This document shows positions 16,589 to 25,262 of a stretch of DNA of 64,000 nucleotides, one piece after another. The stretch lies in NCBI RefSeq assembly GCF_003858645.1, contig NZ_RQJP01000004.1:1-64000 (forward strand), in the 5' to 3' direction. A model generated the notes under the pieces. The model searched no databases and was not told the origin of the DNA. It worked only from the letters and a program-made list of their open reading frames with translations. A program made the position numbers and the translations under genes. Every line of letters starts with the position of its first letter. Position 1 is the stretch's first letter. The DNA is from Larkinella knui. Its GTDB lineage: Bacteria; Bacteroidota; Bacteroidia; Cytophagales; Spirosomataceae.

Positions 16589-19500
16589 TCACTCCACCAT
16601 CTGGCTCAACACATCATCCATCTGATCGACTGCATTTACGTCTCGTTGCGTAAAAATCAGCTTTCCTTTATAGTCTTTTAATGAGCAGGTTGCCGAATTT
16701 TTCTTGACATAATCAATTACTTTGCCAAACTGCCCGGAGTTGAAGAAAACGTCATTCCCAGAAGAAACGAAGGTTCCCTTCATGATATTATTCTTTAGTG
16801 TCAATTTTTCAAGCTGTAAACGCTCGGCTTTCCAGCGAACGGTCACCAGTTTGATGAGATTTCCCACTTCTTCCGGCATGGGTCCAAAACGATCAGTGAT
16901 CGAATGCTGAAAATTTTCTAACTCGGTCTGGTTTTGGATGTTATCCAGCTGGTTATATAACGACAGACGTTCGGAGATATTGGCTACGTATTTTTCAGGA
17001 ATCAACACCTGTAAATCGGTCTCGATGAGCGTATCGGGCAGCAGGCTTTTCAGAGTTTCATCATTGGGCATGAACAGGTTTTTGAACTCCGTTTCTTTCA
17101 GTTCCTGAACGGCCTCGTCCAGAATTTTGTGGTACATTTCAAAACCCAGATCGTTCACAAAACCGCTCTGTTCGGCTCCCAGTAAATTACCGGCACCCCG
17201 GATGTCGAGGTCACGCATCGCAATTTTAAACCCTTCGCCCAGTTCCGAAAAGTCCTCGAGCGTTTGCAGCCGTTTGCGGGCATCGGTTGTGATTACCGAA
17301 ATCGGGGGCGTCATCAAATAACAGAATGCTTTTTTGTTGGACCGCCCTACCCGACCGCGCATCTGGTGCAGATCCGACAGCCCAAACATGTGTGCCTGGT
17401 TGATAATGATGGTGTTGGCGTTCGGAATATCCAGCCCCGACTCAATTATATTGGTCGAAACCAGCACGTCATTTTCGCCTTCGATAAACCGGGTCATGAC
17501 CCGTTCCAGCCGGTCGCCTTCCATCTGGCCGTGGGCCACCGATACGCGCGCATCCGGCACCAGCCGCATAATCAGATTGGCAATCGACTCGATGTCGCTC
17601 ACCCGGTTGTGAACAAAAAAGACCTGCCCACCCCGTCGCACTTCGTAACTAACGGCATCACGAATAATCGCTTCGTTGAACGTATGAACTTCGGTGGTCA
17701 CCGGCTGGCGGTTGGGTGGTGGCGTGGCAATCACGGAAAGGTCGCGAGCGCCCATGAGCGAAAAATGCAGCGTTCGCGGAATCGGCGTGGCCGTCAGCGT
17801 CAGAACATCGACATCGACTCGCATTTCTTTCAGCCGATCCTTCGTTTTGACGCCAAATTTTTGTTCTTCGTCGATGACCAGCAACCCTAAGTCCTTGAAT
17901 TTGATGTCTTTATTGACAATCCGGTGCGTTCCGATCAGAATACCGGTTTCGCCAGACGCGACCCGTTTCAACGTTTCCTTAATCTGAGCCGCCGTTCGAA
18001 ACCGGTTGATGTATTCGATTTTAACCGGAAAATCGGCCAGCCGCTCGCGGAACGTATTGTGGTGTTGCATCGCCAGAATGGTGGTCGGAACCAAAACCGC
18101 CACCTGTTTATTATCCGTCACGGCTTTGAAAGCCGCCCGGATGGCTACTTCGGTTTTACCAAAACCGACATCTCCACACACCAGCCGGTCCATCGGGTGC
18201 GACTGTTCCATATCCACTTTCACATCCGCCGTTGCCTTGGCCTGATCGGGCGTATCCTCATAAATAAAGGACGATTCGAGTTCGGCTTGCAGAAAACTGT
18301 CGGGCGAAAACGCAAAACCGGGTGCCTGACGGCGTTTGGCATACAACGCAATCAGTTCTTTGGCAATGTCTTTAACCTGCTTCTTGACCCGCGATTTTTT
18401 CAGATCCCACTCCTGCGAACCCAGTTTGCTCATCACCGGTGGCGTACCTTCCTTGCCGGTATATTTGGCAATCTTGTGCAGGCTATGGATGCTGACGAGC
18501 AGAATGTCGTTGTCGCGGTAAATGAGCCGGATGGCTTCCTGTTCGCGACCGCCCACGTCCACTTTTTCCAGACCCGCAAACCGCCCGATGCCGTGGTCGA
18601 CGTGCGTAACGTAATCGCCGGGCTGGAGCGTTTTCAGTTCCCGTAAGGTCAGCGCTTTCGATTTGGAGAATTTGTCCCGAACGCGGTATTTGTAATACCG
18701 GTCGAAAATCTGGTGGTCGGTATAACAAACCACTTTCGTTTGCTCATCGACAAAACCTTCCTTCAGCGAAATGCCCAACGCCTGAAATTTGAGGAACGGA
18801 TCGAGTTCTTCAAAAATCGTTTTTAAGCGTTCCTGCTGTTTATACGATTCGGCCGCAATAATATTGGTGTAGCCTTTCGACTGGTTTTCGGCCAGATTTT
18901 CGACCAGTCGCTTGAAATCTTTATTGAACGACGGCTGCGGTTTCGACGAGTAGACGAGAGGCCGAACGCCTTCCGTTGCCTGTCCCTTGCCGGTCGGCTT
19001 AAAATAAAACCGGCGGCCAAACTCCACGGTCCGAAACGGCTTGATCTGATTCAGGAAACCGCGCCGGGTTTCAAACAAGGTGTTGGGATCAGAAACAATT
19101 TTAATACCGCCTTTGGCACCCACCAGACTCGCCAGACTTTCTTCGGCTTTTTCGAAACTCTTTTCAATAATTTCGAGCGTCAGTTCCACATCTTTAAACC
19201 AGAGCGTGGCGGTATCCGGAAAAAACTCCAGAAACGGCTCCCGGCTTTCGTGCGTCAGCTTGTTTTCAATGTTGGGAATAATGCTGATGCGCTCGACGGG
19301 ATCGGTCGAAAGCTGGCTTTCGGGATTGAACAGCCGGATGCTTTCTATTTCATCGCCAAACAGCTCGATCCGGTACGGAAACTCACTCGCAAACGAGAAA
19401 ACGTCGATAATTCCACCGCGAATGGAAAACTGCCCGGCTTCGTAAACGAAATCGGTTTTCTCAAAATCGTAACTGTTCAGTAGTTCGTTGATGAAATTGG

Positions 19501-19969
19501 CATCCAGTTTATCGCCGGTTTTGACGGAAAGTGTATTGGCCCGCAACGACCGTTTGTTGATTACTTTTTCCGATAAAGCTTCCGGATAGGTAACGACGAT
19601 GACATTTTCTTTGGCGTCTGAATTGAGTTTATTCAGCACTTCGGCCCGCATCAGCACGTTCGCATTTTCGATTTCCTCGTATTGATACGGTTTTTTGTAC
19701 GACATCGGAAAAAACAACACCTCCTGACCCAACAGGTTTTGCAGGTCATTATAGAAATACGAAGCTTCTTCCTTATCACTCAGAATAAACAGGAATGTGG
19801 ACGGATTCAGGCGGTAAACCGACGCGGCCAGCACGGCATCCAGACTACCGGTAATGCCTTTCAATTGGATGCGCGTGGGTTCTGCCGTGTGCGGCTGGCG
19901 GAATTGTTCACCAATAATTTTGATGAAACTATCTTCAGTATATAAAGTAATTAAATCGGCTACTTTCAT
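16589..19969 (-). CDS. mfd: Transcription-repair coupling factor Mfd
   Basis: A 1126-residue translocase that releases RNA polymerase stalled at DNA damage and recruits UvrA. The start is the ATG at 19969 (MKVADLITLY). The open frame extends 57 nt further upstream, but that extension crosses a terminator hairpin and is not conserved in style. Visible parts are the UvrB-like N-terminal region and the RNA polymerase-interacting domain with GDYVTHVDHGIGRF (about 470). The RecG-like helicase core has GDVGFGKTEVA (Walker A), VIDEEQKFGV, LTATPIPRTL and MRGRVGRS. The C-terminal TRCF domain contains IRIGAGNLLG-type sequence (DIRGAGNLLGAEQSG). The length is normal for Bacteroidota. The gene follows the barstar-like gene on the same strand. 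Confidence 0.96.
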   Translation of the reverse strand: MKVADLITLYTEDSFIKIIGEQFRQPHTAEPTRIQLKGITGSLDAVLAASVYRLNPSTFLFILSDKEEASYFYNDLQNLLGQEVLFFPMSYKKPYQYEEIENANVLMRAEVLNKLNSDAKENVIVVTYPEALSEKVINKRSLRANTLSVKTGDKLDANFINELLNSYDFEKTDFVYEAGQFSIRGGIIDVFSFASEFPYRIELFGDEIESIRLFNPESQLSTDPVERISIIPNIENKLTHESREPFLEFFPDTATLWFKDVELTLEIIEKSFEKAEESLASLVGAKGGIKIVSDPNTLFETRRGFLNQIKPFRTVEFGRRFYFKPTGKGQATEGVRPLVYSSKPQPSFNKDFKRLVENLAENQSKGYTNIIAAESYKQQERLKTIFEELDPFLKFQALGISLKEGFVDEQTKVVCYTDHQIFDRYYKYRVRDKFSKSKALTLRELKTLQPGDYVTHVDHGIGRFAGLEKVDVGGREQEAIRLIYRDNDILLVSIHSLHKIAKYTGKEGTPPVMSKLGSQEWDLKKSRVKKQVKDIAKELIALYAKRRQAPGFAFSPDSFLQAELESSFIYEDTPDQAKATADVKVDMEQSHPMDRLVCGDVGFGKTEVAIRAAFKAVTDNKQVAVLVPTTILAMQHHNTFRERLADFPVKIEYINRFRTAAQIKETLKRVASGETGILIGTHRIVNKDIKFKDLGLLVIDEEQKFGVKTKDRLKEMRVDVDVLTLTATPIPRTLHFSLMGARDLSVIATPPPNRQPVTTEVHTFNEAIIRDAVSYEVRRGGQVFFVHNRVSDIESIANLIMRLVPDARVSVAHGQMEGDRLERVMTRFIEGENDVLVSTNIIESGLDIPNANTIIINQAHMFGLSDLHQMRGRVGRSNKKAFCYLMTPPISVITTDARKRLQTLEDFSELGEGFKIAMRDLDIRGAGNLLGAEQSGFVNDLGFEMYHKILDEAVQELKETEFKNLFMPNDETLKSLLPDTLIETDLQVLIPEKYVANISERLSLYNQLDNIQNQTELENFQHSITDRFGPMPEEVGNLIKLVTVRWKAERLQLEKLTLKNNIMKGTFVSSGNDVFFNSGQFGKVIDYVKKNSATCSLKDYKGKLIFTQRDVNAVDQMDDVLSQMVE

Positions 19970-19985
19970 AGAAAAATTAAATACC

Positions 19986-20017
19986 AAAAGCCGCAGGGAA
20001 CAAAATCTCCATGCGGC
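19986..20017 (-). terminator. Terminator-like hairpin between the barstar-like gene and mfd
   Basis: Arms GCCGCAGGGA (19990-19999) and TCCATGCGGC (20008-20017) pair with one mismatch. On the minus strand they are followed by TTTT. A second small palindrome (AACCGCT-GATT-AGCGGTT) lies at 20033-20050. Its position supports the downstream ATG as the mfd start. Confidence 0.55.
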
Positions 20018-20062
20018 AAACAGCAACTTGTTAACCGCTGATTAGCGGTTTGGTTGCAAAAA

Positions 20063-20500
20063 TTAAACGATAGGATCGTACGCAAATTCCTCTTTATCCA
20101 ACAGCGCCATGAACGCGTCGCCGGGCTGAAACAGAATCACCAGTTCGCGGGGCGTAATGCCTTCTTCCTCCTCATCGACCCACTTCCAGTCTTCGGCGGC
20201 TACGTCCAGAATCGTCAGTAACTCGGCTTTCTTTGTTTCACTTTTTTCCTGCGACAAAAAAGCGTCCGAATGTGTGATGTAGAGCGCAATCTTATCGTTT
20301 TCCAGCCAATCCAGATCGTTCAGCAACTCATCGAGCGATTCCAGATTGAATTCAAAATAATCGGGGAACTTCAGCTCACGGGCAATTAGCTCGTAGAACG
20401 CTTTGAAGGTTTGGGCCTTTTGTCCGTCAATTCGGGCAATCCGGAAATCAGCATACCGTTTCAGGTCCGAATCCGATTGAACAACTCTAAAATTTGCCAT
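20063..20500 (-). CDS. Barstar-family protein (ribonuclease inhibitor-like)
   Basis: A 145-residue acidic cytoplasmic protein. The middle part (FYELIARELKFPDYFEFN, then LESLDELLNDLDWLEND, about 35-72) matches the barstar fold's second helix and barnase-facing loop. Barstar itself is about 90 residues; this one has a C-terminal extension (about 85-145) with an EEEEGITPRELVILF segment. Family members inhibit barnase-type RNases in toxin-immunity pairs or act as orphan regulators. No barnase-like toxin gene is seen on either side, so this is an orphan. It is followed by mfd and preceded by two small genes on the same strand. Confidence 0.78.
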   Translation of the reverse strand: MANFRVVQSDSDLKRYADFRIARIDGQKAQTFKAFYELIARELKFPDYFEFNLESLDELLNDLDWLENDKIALYITHSDAFLSQEKSETKKAELLTILDVAAEDWKWVDEEEEGITPRELVILFQPGDAFMALLDKEEFAYDPIV

Positions 20501-20531
20501 GAATAAGCGGGTAGTGAAAAGGCAAAATTAG

Positions 20532-20828
20532 TTAATTCAACGAAAACAAGGGCATCCGTAACGAAACGATATTGTTGAACATCAGTTCGGTAATCGTCGG
20601 ATCCATGTAACTGATCAGCGGAAATTCAGAAATGATTTCCAGGGCTTCAAATTCGGTCCGGGCTTTCACGACGCACCATAATTTCTGACGGTCATAGGAT
20701 AACGCGTACGTCAGGAGTTTACCGTTTTCCATCAACTCATTCACTTTGAGTCGCTGAAGCGGGATTTTTACCGTAAAATCTTCCGTCATTTCAGCCGGAA
20801 GATCAAATTCTACCATAAACTGGCTCAT
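20532..20828 (-). CDS. Small protein, muconolactone isomerase-like fold (98 aa)
   Basis: It starts MSQFMVEFDLPAEMTEDF and has alternating strands and helices (IPLQRLKVNELMENGKL, then LWCVVKARTEFEALEIIS). This pattern resembles the ferredoxin-like dimeric barrel of muconolactone delta-isomerase/YciI proteins. Catalytic function cannot be assigned. It lies 11 bp after the carboxylesterase gene on the same strand and 31 bp before the barstar-like gene, so it is probably part of the same transcript as the dioxygenase-esterase pair. A role in handling ring-cleavage products would fit the fold and the context but is inference. Confidence 0.65.
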   Translation of the reverse strand: MSQFMVEFDLPAEMTEDFTVKIPLQRLKVNELMENGKLLTYALSYDRQKLWCVVKARTEFEALEIISEFPLISYMDPTITELMFNNIVSLRMPLFSLN

Positions 20829-20839
20829 AGCGTGGTAGT

Positions 20840-21511
20840 TTAAATGTACAATTCACGAATGGTGGCACCGGACGTTGGCGAACCGGCAATCAATTGATTA
20901 ACAATCTTTAGCTCATCTTCGTTGACGGAATGCGCAAAATTTGGATATAATTTCATGGTCACCTGCGCACCCATCGACCGGAACACACCTTCCGACTCAA
21001 TGACGCGTTCTTTGGGGATATGCGAGTCGATGTCGCTGCAACCGAGAAATACCGGTGTTTCTTCCAGATCCCCTTCATAAAGCCGTGGCGTTCCGGGAGG
21101 GCCGATCAGCCCGCCACTCAACCCAAAAACACCCCCGTACGGCATCGCGTGGCGGGCCACAAATTCCAGCGCCAGGCAGGCACCCTGTGAAAAGCCGAGC
21201 CAGAAAATCTGCGGAGGTTTGAAGTTATAGTCGGATTGCAGCCGGGCGCGGATGCTCGTCAGCACCTGCAGCGCCGACGATAAATACGGCTCATTCTGTT
21301 CCATCGGACTCAGAAACGAATACGGGTACCACGTACTCTGGCTGGCTTGCGGGGCAATAAAAGCAAATTCCTTGTCTTCAATGTGATTCGACAGCGACAG
21401 AATATCCCGCGCCGGGGCACCCCGACCGTGAATCATCACCATTACTTTGGCCGCTTTTTCCAGTGGTTTTCCGGCGGTTACGAAATTATTCGGATCATGT
21501 ATCATAGCCAT
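20840..21511 (-). CDS. Phospholipase/carboxylesterase-family alpha/beta hydrolase (MhqD-like)
   Basis: A 223-residue alpha/beta hydrolase. The nucleophile elbow is GFSQG (S108), the acid is in LGCSDID (D160 or D162), and the histidine is in NFAHSV (H194). The oxyanion region is MIHGRGAPARD. In Bacillus subtilis the relative MhqD is induced by hydroquinones and quinones together with the dioxygenase MhqO; here the upstream gene is exactly such a dioxygenase. The natural substrate is unknown. It is separated from the dioxygenase gene by 73 bp containing a strong hairpin, which could reduce read-through. Confidence 0.82.
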   Translation of the reverse strand: MAMIHDPNNFVTAGKPLEKAAKVMVMIHGRGAPARDILSLSNHIEDKEFAFIAPQASQSTWYPYSFLSPMEQNEPYLSSALQVLTSIRARLQSDYNFKPPQIFWLGFSQGACLALEFVARHAMPYGGVFGLSGGLIGPPGTPRLYEGDLEETPVFLGCSDIDSHIPKERVIESEGVFRSMGAQVTMKLYPNFAHSVNEDELKIVNQLIAGSPTSGATIRELYI

Positions 21512-21525
21512 TTCTAGGAGTTATA

Positions 21526-21570
21526 CCGGTTTTATCGGTTCAGCCGCTTTGACTGGACCGATAAAACCGG
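21526..21570. repeat. Intercistronic inverted repeat
   Basis: Arms CCGGTTTTATCGGT (21526-21539) and ACCGATAAAACCGG (21557-21570) are fully complementary with a 17-nt loop. It sits between the dioxygenase and hydrolase genes. No T-run follows on the minus strand, so it may be a processing or stability hairpin rather than a terminator. Confidence 0.75.
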
Positions 21571-21584
21571 CCTGCGAAAAGCAC

Positions 21585-22526
21585 TTACTTCACTTCTATT
21601 TTCGGTAAAGCTGCTTCAATTTTGGCACGCCGGGGTTCATACCACTCCGGCAATTTAAGCGTTTTACCCAATTCTGCAACCGGCTCATCGACCGAGAATC
21701 CCGGGGGATTGGTGGCGACTTCGAACAAAATACCGCCCGGTTCGCGGAAATAAATGCTGTGGAAATAGTTCCGGTCCTGAACAGGCGTCACCTGATAACC
21801 GGCTTCCAGCAACTGGTGTTGGAGAACGAGCTGCGATTCATCCGTATCCGTCGAGAACGCCACGTGGTGAACCGAACCCCCCCCCTGCTGTCCGCGAACA
21901 TCGTTCGGTGAATGCAGAACATCTACGTAATTGCCGGAACCGCCTTTGCCCGCCTGAAACCGGAACCGACCGGCTTCTTCTGATACCAACGTATGACCGA
22001 GCGATTCGGTTAATAATTTTACCGTATCGTCAATCCGAAGCTCGTTCAGGGTAACGGTATGAAACCCTTTTACAGCGTGTTCAACGGGAATAAAGCCGTT
22101 CGACCAGCCCGGCCTTTGATCAGCGTCGTTGGCAACCAGTTCGATGCCCATGCCGTCAAAATCTTCAAACCGCAGGTACGTTTCGTTAAACCGTTGCAGC
22201 GGTTCGGTATGGGCGATGTTGAATTCGTTCAGCCGGTTAATCCAGTAGTTCAACGATTCAGACGGAACAGAAAACGCCGTGTAGGTCAGTTGCCCCGCCC
22301 CCTTGCGGCCCCGGTGAATGTTTTTTCCGTATGGGAAAAAGGTTAAAATGCTCCCCGGGGAACCGGTTTCGTCACCGTAATACAGGTGATACACGTCCGG
22401 TGCGTCGAAATTGATGGTTTTTTTAACCAGTCGTAAACCCAGAATGTGAGTGTAAAAATCAACATTGCGTTGGGCCTCTCCGGCGAGAGCAGTAACGTGG
22501 TGTAACCCATTGACGAGCGTTTCCAT
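21585..22526 (-). CDS. Ring-cleaving dioxygenase, VOC (glyoxalase) superfamily (MhqO-like)
   Basis: A 313-residue protein made of two paired VOC modules. The metal ligands can be placed in NGLHHVTAL (His near residue 9), GSVHHVAFS (His near 220) and GILFEVATN (Glu near 270). The first module holds FYTHILGLRLVKKTINFD. Family members of the MhqA/MhqO/LinE-like group open hydroquinone or catechol-type rings and protect against quinone stress. The neighbouring esterase supports this. The promoter region upstream carries overlapping palindromes that could bind a MarR or HxlR-type regulator, although no regulator gene is nearby. The start at the ATG directly precedes conserved sequence. Confidence 0.85.
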   Translation of the reverse strand: METLVNGLHHVTALAGEAQRNVDFYTHILGLRLVKKTINFDAPDVYHLYYGDETGSPGSILTFFPYGKNIHRGRKGAGQLTYTAFSVPSESLNYWINRLNEFNIAHTEPLQRFNETYLRFEDFDGMGIELVANDADQRPGWSNGFIPVEHAVKGFHTVTLNELRIDDTVKLLTESLGHTLVSEEAGRFRFQAGKGGSGNYVDVLHSPNDVRGQQGGGSVHHVAFSTDTDESQLVLQHQLLEAGYQVTPVQDRNYFHSIYFREPGGILFEVATNPPGFSVDEPVAELGKTLKLPEWYEPRRAKIEAALPKIEVK

Positions 22527-22569
22527 AGTAGTTATCAGTTAATTAGAGTAGTGAAATCCAGTTTGGATT

Positions 22570-22606
22570 TTTAAATGTCATTACATTTAATGTATATACA
22601 TTTAAA
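22570..22606. promoter_or_regulatory. Palindromic operator candidate upstream of the dioxygenase gene
   Basis: Outer arms TTTAAATGT (22570-22578) and ACATTTAAA (22598-22606) are perfectly complementary. Between them are TACATT-T-AATGTA (22582-22594) and TGTATATACA (22591-22600), both perfect. The motif ACATTTAA recurs. It is 44-80 bp upstream of the dioxygenase start and on the far side of the riboswitch promoter, so it could serve either gene. Confidence 0.5.
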
Positions 22607-22660
22607 ATGAAGTTTCAGTTCACTCATTCTAAATATTTCCGTAAAGATTCTTTTTTCGTC

Positions 22661-22689
22661 TTTGTAAGCGTTTTTATGCATTACCTTTG
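22661..22689 (+). promoter_or_regulatory. Promoter for the TPP-riboswitch receptor gene
   Basis: TTTG (22661-22664) and a perfect -7 box TACCTTTG (22682-22689) are separated by 17 nt. Transcription would begin around 22694, just before the TPP aptamer at 22704. Confidence 0.65.
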
Positions 22690-22703
22690 CATTGCTAATC
22701 TTA

Positions 22704-22780
22704 ATAAGGGGTGCCTTAATACAACGGGCTGAGATTATACCCATTGAACCTGCACCGGGTAATGCCGGCGAAGGGAACGG
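22704..22780 (+). promoter_or_regulatory. TPP riboswitch (THI element)
   Basis: The conserved blocks appear in order: GGGGTGCC, GGGCTGAGATTATACCC, TTGAACCTG, CCGGGTAATGCCGGCG and AAGGGAAC. This is the aptamer that binds thiamine pyrophosphate. Further downstream CCCCTT (22851-22856) could pair with AAGGGG of the aptamer (22706-22711). That would be an alternative fold close to the receptor start codon; this switch mechanism is inferred. Confidence 0.95.
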
Positions 22781-22874
22781 AACGGCGGATGTGCCAGAAT
22801 GGCTCAACCGTACAACTAAACAATCATCCAAACAACCAAAGATAGGTTGGCCCCTTGCCTATTGTAAACTTTTC

Positions 22875-25262
22875 ATGACTATGAAAAAGATTACAGCCTA
22901 TCTTATTGGTGTGACAGCGTTACTTTGCCTGTCATGCCTGCCCACCTGGGCGCAATTCGCCATTTCCGGAACGGTCAACGACGCCGAGGGCGGAACTTTG
23001 CCCGGCGCGGCTATCACCGTCGAAGGCACCTACAAAGGCACCTACGCCGACGCCAGGGGCGCTTTTCGTCTGACCAATATAAAACCGGGTTCGGTGCAAC
23101 TTCGTATTTCTCTGCTGGGTTACGAGCCGGTTTTGCAAACCGTCGAACTGAATCAGGATGCTCAAATTGCTGTGTCGCTCACCAAAACCGCCGTTGCCAT
23201 CGACGAGGTTGTTGTCAGTGCCACGCGGGCTAACCAGAAATCAGCCATTGCCTACACGAACGTTTCGGCGCGTGAACTCAACAAACAGAATCTGGGTCAG
23301 GACATTCCGATGCTCCTCAATTTTACAGCCTCGCTGGTTACCACGTCCGACGCAGGAGCGGGCGTGGGCTATACCGGTTTTCGGATTCGGGGGTCGGATG
23401 CCACGCGGATTAATGTGACTGTCAACGGAATACCGTACAACGATGCCGAGTCGCAGGGGACGTATTGGGTCAATATGCCGGATCTGGCGTCGTCGGTCAG
23501 CAGCATCCAGATTCAGCGGGGCGTTGGTACGTCGACCAACGGCGCGGGTGCTTTTGGGGCCTCTGTCAATGTCCAGACCAATAGTTTCGAGAAAAATCCT
23601 TACGGCGAAGTTGACGTTTCGGGCGGTTCTTTTAATACGTTGAAAACTACCGTAAAAGCCGGTTCCGGACTACTCAACAACCATTTTGTGGTGGACGCCC
23701 GGCTTTCCCGAATCGTTTCTGATGGCTATGTCGATCGCGCGTCGTCCAACCTGAAATCGTTTTACATCTCGGGCGGCTGGTACGGCAAAAAAAGTTTTGT
23801 CCGGTTGAATGTGTTTTCGGGCATGGAAAAAACGTATCAATCGTGGAATGGCGTTCCGGAAAACCTGCTGAAAACCAATCGCACTTATAATTCCTACACG
23901 TACGACAACGAAGTAGATAATTATCAACAAGATCATTACCAGTTGATTAGCTCGCACGAGTTGAGCCGGAACTGGCGACTAAATGCGTCGCTGCACTATA
24001 CACAGGGACGCGGGTATTATGAGCAATACCGGGCCGACAACGACCTTGCCGATTACGGTTTACCTTCAATCGTGATCCGCGACTCGACCATCAGCCGGAC
24101 TGATTTGATCCGTCGCCAGTGGCTGGACAATGATTTTTACGGTGGCGTTTTTTCGCTGGATTACAACAGTTTCGGCAAATTGACGGCCAACATCGGTGGG
24201 GGTTGGAACAAGTATACCGGCAAGCATTACGGCGAAGTGATCTGGGCGCGGTTTGCCGGCACGGGCGATATTCGCCACCGGTATTACGACAACGACGCGA
24301 CCAAAACGGATTTTAACTTCTACGCGAAAGCGTTTTATCAGTTTACGCCCAAGCTAAATGCGTTTGTCGATTTACAGGTACGAACCGTCGATTATTCATT
24401 TCTAGGCTTTAATCAGCAAGCGCAGAATGTGCAACAGGACGCGAATTTGAGCTTTTTTAACCCGAAAGCCGGTATTACCTACACGCTGAGTGATCGCAGT
24501 AGTTTGTATGCGTCCTACGGCGTTGGTCATCGCGAGCCAAACCGCAACGATTATACCCAATCGACGCCGACCAGCCGCCCGAAAGCCGAGGCTCTGAATG
24601 ATTGGGAAGCGGGCTACAAAAGGCAAACCCAGCGGATGGCTTTTTCGGCGAATCTGTATTATATGAAGTATAAAAACGAGCTCGTATTGACCGGCCAGAT
24701 CAACGACGTCGGGGCCTATAACCGCGTCAACATTCCGAGCAGTTACCGCGCCGGAATCGAGCTGGAAGTCGGAACGGTGCTGGCAAAAAACCTGCGCTGG
24801 AACGTAAATGCAACCTTCAGCCAGAATAAAGTCAAAACGTTTACGGAATTTCTGGACAACTACGACACCAACGAGCAGAAGGTGAATCCGTATACCAATA
24901 CCGACATTGCGTTTGCGCCCAATTTTATTGGCGGTTCGCAGTTGCTGTATACACCCGCGAAAGGGCTGGAAATCGGGTTGTTATCGAAGTATGTTGGGAA
25001 GCAATACCTGGACAATACGTCCAACGAAAACCGCAAACTGGACGCGTATTTTGTCAACGACCTGCGGTTTATTTACACCGTCAAGCCCAAAGGAATGAAC
25101 GAGATTTCGTTTTCGTTTCTGCTGAATAACGTCCTGAGTGAACTGTATGAGTCGAACGGCTACACGTTCAGCTACATTTCGGAAGGAAAAACCGCTACCG
25201 AAAACTACTACTTTCCGCAAGCTGGCCGGAATTTCCTGGCGGGGATTCGGTTGAAATTTTGA
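22875..25262 (+). CDS. TonB-dependent outer-membrane receptor under TPP control (thiamine or precursor uptake)
   Basis: About 795 residues from the ATG at 22875 (a second ATG at 22881). The longer open frame upstream is the riboswitch and should be ignored. The signal peptide ends near PTWAQ. A carboxypeptidase-like regulatory domain follows (ISGTVNDAEGGTLPGAAITV, about 22-110), then the plug (ARELNKQNLGQDIPMLLNFT to GFRIRGSDATRINVTVNGIP, about 130-190). The rest is a beta-barrel ending in LAGIRLKF with a terminal aromatic residue. Riboswitch control implies that it imports thiamine, a thiamine phosphate or a pyrimidine/thiazole precursor; TPP-regulated receptors of this kind are known in Bacteroidota. 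No thi biosynthesis genes or inner-membrane transporter (PnuT) are adjacent, which is unusual. Confidence 0.9.
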   Translation: MTMKKITAYLIGVTALLCLSCLPTWAQFAISGTVNDAEGGTLPGAAITVEGTYKGTYADARGAFRLTNIKPGSVQLRISLLGYEPVLQTVELNQDAQIAVSLTKTAVAIDEVVVSATRANQKSAIAYTNVSARELNKQNLGQDIPMLLNFTASLVTTSDAGAGVGYTGFRIRGSDATRINVTVNGIPYNDAESQGTYWVNMPDLASSVSSIQIQRGVGTSTNGAGAFGASVNVQTNSFEKNPYGEVDVSGGSFNTLKTTVKAGSGLLNNHFVVDARLSRIVSDGYVDRASSNLKSFYISGGWYGKKSFVRLNVFSGMEKTYQSWNGVPENLLKTNRTYNSYTYDNEVDNYQQDHYQLISSHELSRNWRLNASLHYTQGRGYYEQYRADNDLADYGLPSIVIRDSTISRTDLIRRQWLDNDFYGGVFSLDYNSFGKLTANIGGGWNKYTGKHYGEVIWARFAGTGDIRHRYYDNDATKTDFNFYAKAFYQFTPKLNAFVDLQVRTVDYSFLGFNQQAQNVQQDANLSFFNPKAGITYTLSDRSSLYASYGVGHREPNRNDYTQSTPTSRPKAEALNDWEAGYKRQTQRMAFSANLYYMKYKNELVLTGQINDVGAYNRVNIPSSYRAGIELEVGTVLAKNLRWNVNATFSQNKVKTFTEFLDNYDTNEQKVNPYTNTDIAFAPNFIGGSQLLYTPAKGLEIGLLSKYVGKQYLDNTSNENRKLDAYFVNDLRFIYTVKPKGMNEISFSFLLNNVLSELYESNGYTFSYISEGKTATENYYFPQAGRNFLAGIRLKF

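Noticed and set aside
20840-22526. Glyoxalase I assignment for the two-module VOC protein
   Set aside because: Length, two-module layout and the esterase neighbour fit the ring-cleaving dioxygenase group better than methylglyoxal detoxification.
22692-22874. N-terminal extension of the riboswitch-controlled receptor
   Set aside because: This stretch is the TPP aptamer and leader; the signal peptide begins at 22875 or 22881.
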